Origin: Verpa conica | Taxonomy: Eukaryota; Ascomycota; Pezizomycetes; Pezizales; Morchellaceae | NCBI GenBank assembly: GCA_033030425.1 | Contig: JAUFSD010000001.1 | Coordinates: 682,001-746,000, forward strand | Length of the DNA: 64,000 nt | Reading direction: 5' to 3' | Shown: positions 58,651-64,000 of the stretch, in pieces | Layout of the letters: each line of letters begins with the position of its first letter | Numbering within the stretch: the stretch's first letter is position 1 | Translations under genes and position numbers: made by a program | Notes under the pieces: model-generated | The model's input: the letters and a program-made list of their open reading frames with translations, nothing else | Told to the model about the DNA's origin: nothing | Database searches by the model: none

Positions 58651-61570
58651 ATTTGTTGTTGTGCATGAAATATTATTATATTTGGTTTTCAGGTTAGTTT
58701 TTTTCTTTTTTTCCTGTGGGTTGAGTTAAGAGATGAAAGTCGTCAACTTTTATACGAATGGGATGCTATTGATGTATATTTTTGTTGGCCTCTAGAGCAA
58801 TTTCTCATTCAAGGGCTAGGGCTTATGAAAGTGGTGTAAACGTTAATTAATTCTTGGCCTAAAACAAAGCTGAAGTCCCATATAGAGCTAGAATTAACTT
58901 AGTACAATCATAATAGGAATAATAACATTTTTACATCTCACTAGCATGGATAGGTAATTAGAGGTGTTTAATAAATAGGTACATGTAGTATAGGCATAAA
59001 CCAGGCACAGCCTCCGTTTGTTTATCATCCAACTAGCCATAGCTATATATCTAAACGCTACCACACCCGAGTAAATACATGTAGGTATAATAATTTAAAA
59101 AAAATACTTTATCTTTATCCCCTTATATAAGCTGAAACCCCCTTCGCAGAAATTACAACAGCATAGAGGATCTTTACGGTTTTCAATCCCATTTTGGCTC
59201 TCGTGTATCTAGATTAGCTCAGTCGAGTGAGTAAACATGATAGGGGTCCTCAACAACTCGTACGTATTGCAGCGATTAATCCTCGCTTGGTAAAATTAAA
59301 TCTTATTATAAAGTTCGAACGGTAAGCGATGTAAGATCCAGGTCTTGAATGAGTTGAGTAAGGGTAGCAATAGTTCACCTCATAGTTCCCGAAACGCCTA
59401 TCCATAGTAGTCCCAGTACCTAATAGGCGATACTCTCGCGTAGATACTTGATATCTAAAGTACGAACTTTAGGCACGAACATCCGCCGGAGCGCCAAGGC
59501 GGCAAAGTCTTGGTGGATGGCCCGTTTTTTTTCCTCGAAAGGAGTCTGTAAAAAACGTCTCCTTTGGCGGGGCCGCACCTGCAGGGACGACACTTACAGG
59601 CGAGATTTGCTGGACAAGTGTAACCTGTTTGGCCTCTTACGCTGAATTAAAGAAGATCCTTCCGTGGACACCCCTGCTGGCGAAATTGAAAATTCATGCA
59701 ATTGGAAACCCTAACCTCCACAGACCTCTTATAGGTGACGTGTCGGCTCCTCAAATACAAAGTAGAATAGCCCGAGTCTCTAGGTATGTATGTATCCCTC
59801 AGTTTACAACGTACATGAATTTCAATCGTGCTTTACGTTTTTCAGGCAGGGGTGTAGTACTAGCAGAACCTTTAAATGACTACTTCCCAGAAGGAATCAG
59901 TAGCAGAACTGACTAACCATCGGAGGCATGGGTAGATACTAAGGGGTAACGGAGACGGCCACGATTGTACATGTCCCGTGGTACGGCAAGTCCGCGACAA
60001 TACCGGAATCTACTGCATCAAATTCCCGCTGACCGGGGTGCTGTTGCGGGTTCTGTCGCGAAAGTCTCAGTCATCTCCTATCTCGATAAGTGAGTAGTTC
60101 TGATGCAAAAGGCGTCAAATAATGTACATAATATCTATTGTTGAGGCTCTATAAGCACACGAGGGGGTCACGGTGAAGATCACAGTTTATTTTATAGTCC
60201 ACCCCATAGGAAAACTATGCCTGCAGGGACCCCATAGCCTATACGTACAACCGGTAGAGGTGTCAAATCGTGGTTGCAGTGCAGACTTGAATAGATTTGT
60301 CTACATTCGTCCTCATTACTGCTAATAGCGGATGCTGCAAGCCTTCACTAAAGGTAATAGTGTAGGCAGCTATATCTTAGGATAGAAGTTTAAAAGATAT
60401 GAGAGAAAACACCAGGTGGATTTGTGGACTTTATCTGTTGAGAGATTTAAACAATGGCTACATAGCCTCGGTGCACGTACGCATCCAAGCGTCTCCGCCT
60501 GATCCCGTTGAGGTTTTGTCTCCCGAGGGCTCGGGAGAAACATGCTGGATCGCACACGGCAGCCGATATTTCCTTGATCATAAGCACAACAGGATTTACG
60601 GCCCACAATAGGACGATATCTTGCGAAGGGAACTACATCCAGTAGATGCCCTCGTACGGGATCACTTGATGTATTACTACCTACCTATTCCGACCTCAGG
60701 CGCCGATGGTGGTCAGCGCCTTGCTTGGCTCGGCTACTTGCTGACTGACTCGTGTGTATGGAATACGAGAAGCTATAAACATGTATTTTCTACATCTAGT
60801 TTCTGACTCTATTTGCTTTGCGGACTCGAGAAATACAACTTTAAGTAAAGAATGATAAGAGCTTGGTACCCCATCATATATTAACGGTTGCTTTCAACCA
60901 TTCTACACAAACTATATGTAGTACATAAATATCTCCACACGGCATGTGCGGAAGGACCGCGCAGGGACGGAAGAACGCGTCCTAGCGAGTTTCCTCTCGA
61001 GCTCGCCACATCTGGGTATCAAGCGTTTCCCATGCAATGTCGGAGCTCTTTTATGGGTTTGAGGGAGCATGTGTAAACAAAAGTCGCAGAGTATTTGAGC
61101 AAGGACCCTTCCCAGCTTTCTTCGAGTGCCTATATAGATGAAAGCTGAACTAAGAGTCAGTGAGTGCTCTATCATCTCTCCAGTACCAATACCTGGAACA
61201 AAACGAAACCCACCAGGGTTGGATTTGACCGTGCGATTGAGCCAGTCGGCCAGGATCGTGTAGCCGAAAACAGTTGCTATTTTCCACTTTGTTGGCTGAG
61301 GTAGCTGTTATTACTGCCAGGAGGTAAGAGGAAGAAGGGGTGTGCTGTTTATCCAAGTACCTCTGAAGGTGGGCTGAACAAATTCTTTAGTTTTTTTTTC
61401 TTTGTTGGCTGTTGCTTATTTCTTCCAGAAGGTCGCCACCCTCCGATGAACAAGTTTCCGTGGATTCGTTTGGATTTTTCCCAGTTTGATTTGCCTGTTC
61501 TCTGACCAAATTGGCCGGGGACCGGGCGCGGGTTGCGTTGCCCAGCCAAAGAGGCCTAGGCTACATTCAA
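58651..61570. other. Gene-free spacer
   Basis: About 2.9 kb without a supportable gene. AT-rich near nup133 (58660-59150), then mixed. TACATGTA words at 58980 and 59076. Short frames at 59448-59916 and 60399-60806 lack motifs. Confidence 0.45.
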
Positions 61571-62358
61571 TACTCACATAACCCCAGCCTCACTGTAACC
61601 ACTTGCCGCCGTTCTCCCTTACTTTGCTTCACCTCTTCTCTTTTCCGGATCGCCTTCTTTCTCTCCCTTCCTCCACCTCTTATCCACTCACTTCTCGTCT
61701 CTCTTCCCCCTTTCTCTTCCTTCCTTTCCCCCTCCCTTTCCCTTTCCCTCTCCTCTCTCCCTCTCCCTCTCCCTCCCCCTTTCCACTCGCCCATCTCGAT
61801 TCGGTACACAGGAGCCTGCACGGCGTGGAGTGCAGCACGGTAGTCAGTCAGTGGCTTCATATCTCTCTCCTTCCCTACCTAACTCATCGGCCAGCTCTCC
61901 TGCGTTTCGTCTCGCTCTCTTTTCCACACCAAGATTATTCTCCAGTCAGATCGATCTACGTACGTGCCCAGCCGTGTTCCGTAATTCCCTCCCCCTGTGC
62001 TATTCTAGTAGTTTTTACAACCTCGCTTCTCCTTCTGGCTGGTTATCCCCAACCAACAACATAACCCTTTGTTATTGCCAGCTCGGCCATAATTTTCTTG
62101 CCCTTTCTCACAGTTGCAAGATCTTCCTAGTAGTTTGCAACAGTCACTTATACAATATACTCCTGTAGAAACGCGCTGCACTCCTTTTTCTCATATCACG
62201 GACAAGAGAGAGGTCACTCCTTTATTATCAATCATCAGTGAGCTTCTATTAGCTCTACTCTCGGCAGAAGAAGCAGCAGCAGCAGCAGCAAGTAACAGCT
62301 CTGTCAAAGCAAAAATTGTCTTAATCAACGTTTGTTTCGAGTAGAAGCGTTCGAGACT
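61571..62358 (+). promoter_or_regulatory. Pyrimidine-rich leader/promoter of the casein kinase gene
   Basis: 61595-61790 is almost pure C/T on the plus strand (TCTCCCTCTCCCTCTCCC-type), a common feature of fungal core promoters and 5' UTRs. A (GCA)n run lies at about 62268-62290, just before the start codon. Frames through it, rich in Ser/Pro/Leu, are compositional artefacts. Confidence 0.55.
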
Positions 62359-63976
62359 ATGGCATCCTCGTCCTCGAACGTTGTCGGTGTGCACTATCGT
62401 GTTGGTAAAAAAATTGGAGAGGGCTCTTTTGGTGTCATCTTTGAAGGGACAAACCTGCTGAATAACCAGCATGTTGCGATCAAGTTTGTAAGTTTAAGCT
62501 TCCCCTTTGACCTCCTGACGTGTCGAATACGCGTTATTTAGCGTCTAACCCATCTGTCTTAGGAACCGAGGAAAAGTGATGCTCCTCAGCTTAGAGATGA
62601 ATATAGAACTTACAAGATACTTGTTGGCTGCCGTCAGTCTTCTCCATCGCTTCGGTCTATCTTGGCTAGGATGCGTGCTGACCGGATTGCAGCGGGAATA
62701 CCTAATGTTTATTACTTCGGCCAAGAGGGTCTACACAACATACTTGTGATTGATTTACTGGGTCCCAGTTTGGAGGATCTTTTCGATCATTGCAACCGAA
62801 GGTTCTCTATCAAAACTGTCGTAATGGTGGCTAAGCAAATGGTACTTAAAACTTGCGACGCATTCCGGGAATCCTCTTTACTAACCCTTCATTCAGTTGT
62901 CACGAGTCCAAACCATTCATGAGAAGAATCTCATCTACCGGGATATCAAGCCTGACAACTTCCTCATTGGGAGACCCGGATCAAAGGCTGCCAATGTTAT
63001 TCATGTAGTCGATTTCGGTATGGCTAAACAGTACCGCGACCCTAAGACAAAGCAGCACATTCCTTATAGAGAGCGCAAGAGTCTTTCTGGTACTGCACGA
63101 TACATGAGTATCAATACACATCTTGGAAGAGAACAGTCACGACGAGATGATTTAGAAGCATTAGGACATGTCTTTATGTACTTTTTGCGGGGTGGATTAC
63201 CTTGGCAGGGGCTGAAAGCTGCGACAAACAAACAGAAATATGAGAAGATTGGAGAGAAGAAGCAAACAACTGCAATCAAGGAGCTTTGCGAAGGATTCCC
63301 TGGTATGTTTATCACATCCTGTTCTAGCCCGTGTCGCTAATATATTTGCCTAGATGAGTTTAATCAATATTTGACCTACGTGAGGAACCTCGGGTTTGAG
63401 GATACACCCGACTACGATTTACTTCGCGACCTTTTTACACAAGCGCTGAAGAACACTGGGGAAGTAGAAGATGGAGAATACGATTGGATGAAGCTTAACA
63501 ACGGTAAGGGCTGGGAAGCTATTTCTAAACATCCTTCCTCCCACCAATACCACCAAGCCCACAACCAGGCTCATGCCACAACTACTGGTGAACTGCGACA
63601 TGTTCCTCCTGCTCAAGTTCGCCAACCTGCCCAATTGACACCCGGCCGTTTAAACGCCCCGCATCCCCCGCCACCATCGCCAGGAAAACCGATGGGTCAG
63701 ACGCGCGGCGACAGGCAAAACGCACAAGGCGTGCCGCCAACCAAGCGACCGAGCGGACCAGCGGGGGGTTTAACAGCAAAACAAGCATCCACACCAACAG
63801 CGAGCACGCAGGCCCAGTTTCAGGCATCGAACCCAACTTTACAGCCGGCGACGAGAGGCCAGTCGCCTCAGGTTGTGAATCAATCACCACAACCGAGAAA
63901 CAGCCAGCAGGAACCTAAAAAATCTTTCATGCAGAAGCTCTCGTCTGTTTTTTGCTGTGGTATGTTTATATCCTGA
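62359..63976 (+). CDS. Casein kinase 1, Yck/CkiA type
   Basis: Membrane-associated Ser/Thr kinase of the CK1 family, involved in nutrient signalling, endocytosis and morphogenesis in fungi. Five exons: 62359-62487, 62563-62632, 62693-62841, 62897-63302, 63354-63976; phases match, 458 aa. Kinase motifs: G-E-G-S-F-G-V loop; V-A-I-K-F-E-P-R (catalytic Lys); [10 protein letters not shown] catalytic loop; [25 protein letters not shown], the CK1 signature; and Y-D-W-M-K-L-N at the domain end. A Gln/Pro/Thr-rich tail follows, ending F-C-C-G, where the two cysteines resemble the palmitoylation site of yeast Yck1/2. At the CCG codons lies GTATGT (63961), a perfect donor, so the last few residues may be intron and the gene may continue past the window. 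Introns are 50-75 nt. Confidence 0.93.
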
Positions 63977-64000
63977 TTCCTTAGCATATCTTATCTTGCT

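Noticed and set aside
61511..62168. Frames across the C/T-rich region upstream of the casein kinase
   Set aside because: They are compositional products of a pyrimidine tract on the leader/promoter side and lack any domain.

Overview
This window looks like nuclear DNA of a filamentous ascomycete. The evidence is short spliceosomal introns (about 45-120 nt, GT..AG, with CTAAC/CTGAC-like branch sites), fungal-type housekeeping genes, chromovirus-type Ty3/gypsy elements, and a Fot1/pogo element. The large gene-poor spacers and heavy transposon load suggest a repeat-rich lineage such as a truffle-like Pezizomycete. That placement is inference; I cannot run a search.

Layout. 1-5.2 kb holds decayed mobile DNA: the 3' end of a LINE and an 871-bp MITE with perfect 22-bp terminal inverted repeats. 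5.2-5.9 kb (-) is the N-terminal acetyltransferase catalytic subunit Naa10/Ard1. 7.6-13.7 kb (+) encodes a very large acidic protein with FXF-type repeats. 14.9-15.9 kb (+) is an ADP-ribosylglycohydrolase. 16.5-18.7 kb is an apparently intact Fot1/pogo transposon. 19.8-37.2 kb is a transposon island: a frameshifted gypsy chromovirus (19780-26242, TSD TAAAT), a diverged single LTR, a foldback-like set of inverted repeats (26739-30527), a GC-rich minisatellite, and a second gypsy chromovirus (31441-37242, TSD ACGTG) that landed inside the minisatellite. Beyond it lie HEM2 (38.5-39.7 kb, +), an APH-fold kinase-like gene (43.8-45.9 kb, +), a seven-exon short-chain dehydrogenase (50.6-51.8 kb, -), LST8 of the TOR complexes (52.55-53.8 kb, -), divergently arranged NUP133 (54.3-58.65 kb, +), and a Yck-type casein kinase 1 (62.4-64 kb, +).

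The host genes do not form a pathway cluster; they are dispersed housekeeping genes between repeat-filled spacers. I resolved exon structures by hand, checking reading phase at every junction. Naa10, HEM2, SDR, LST8, NUP133 and the kinase all give full-length frames.

The most interesting material is in the mobile DNA. Both gypsy elements lack a tRNA-type primer binding site (TGG...) and instead carry next to the 5' LTR a 9-nt sequence complementary to their own LTR near the predicted RNA start, as in Tf1-type self-priming. Four nonsense codons in the pol of the second element can each be explained by a CpA-to-TpA change, as in repeat-induced point mutation. A 42-bp LINE tail insertion has a clean 17-bp target duplication.
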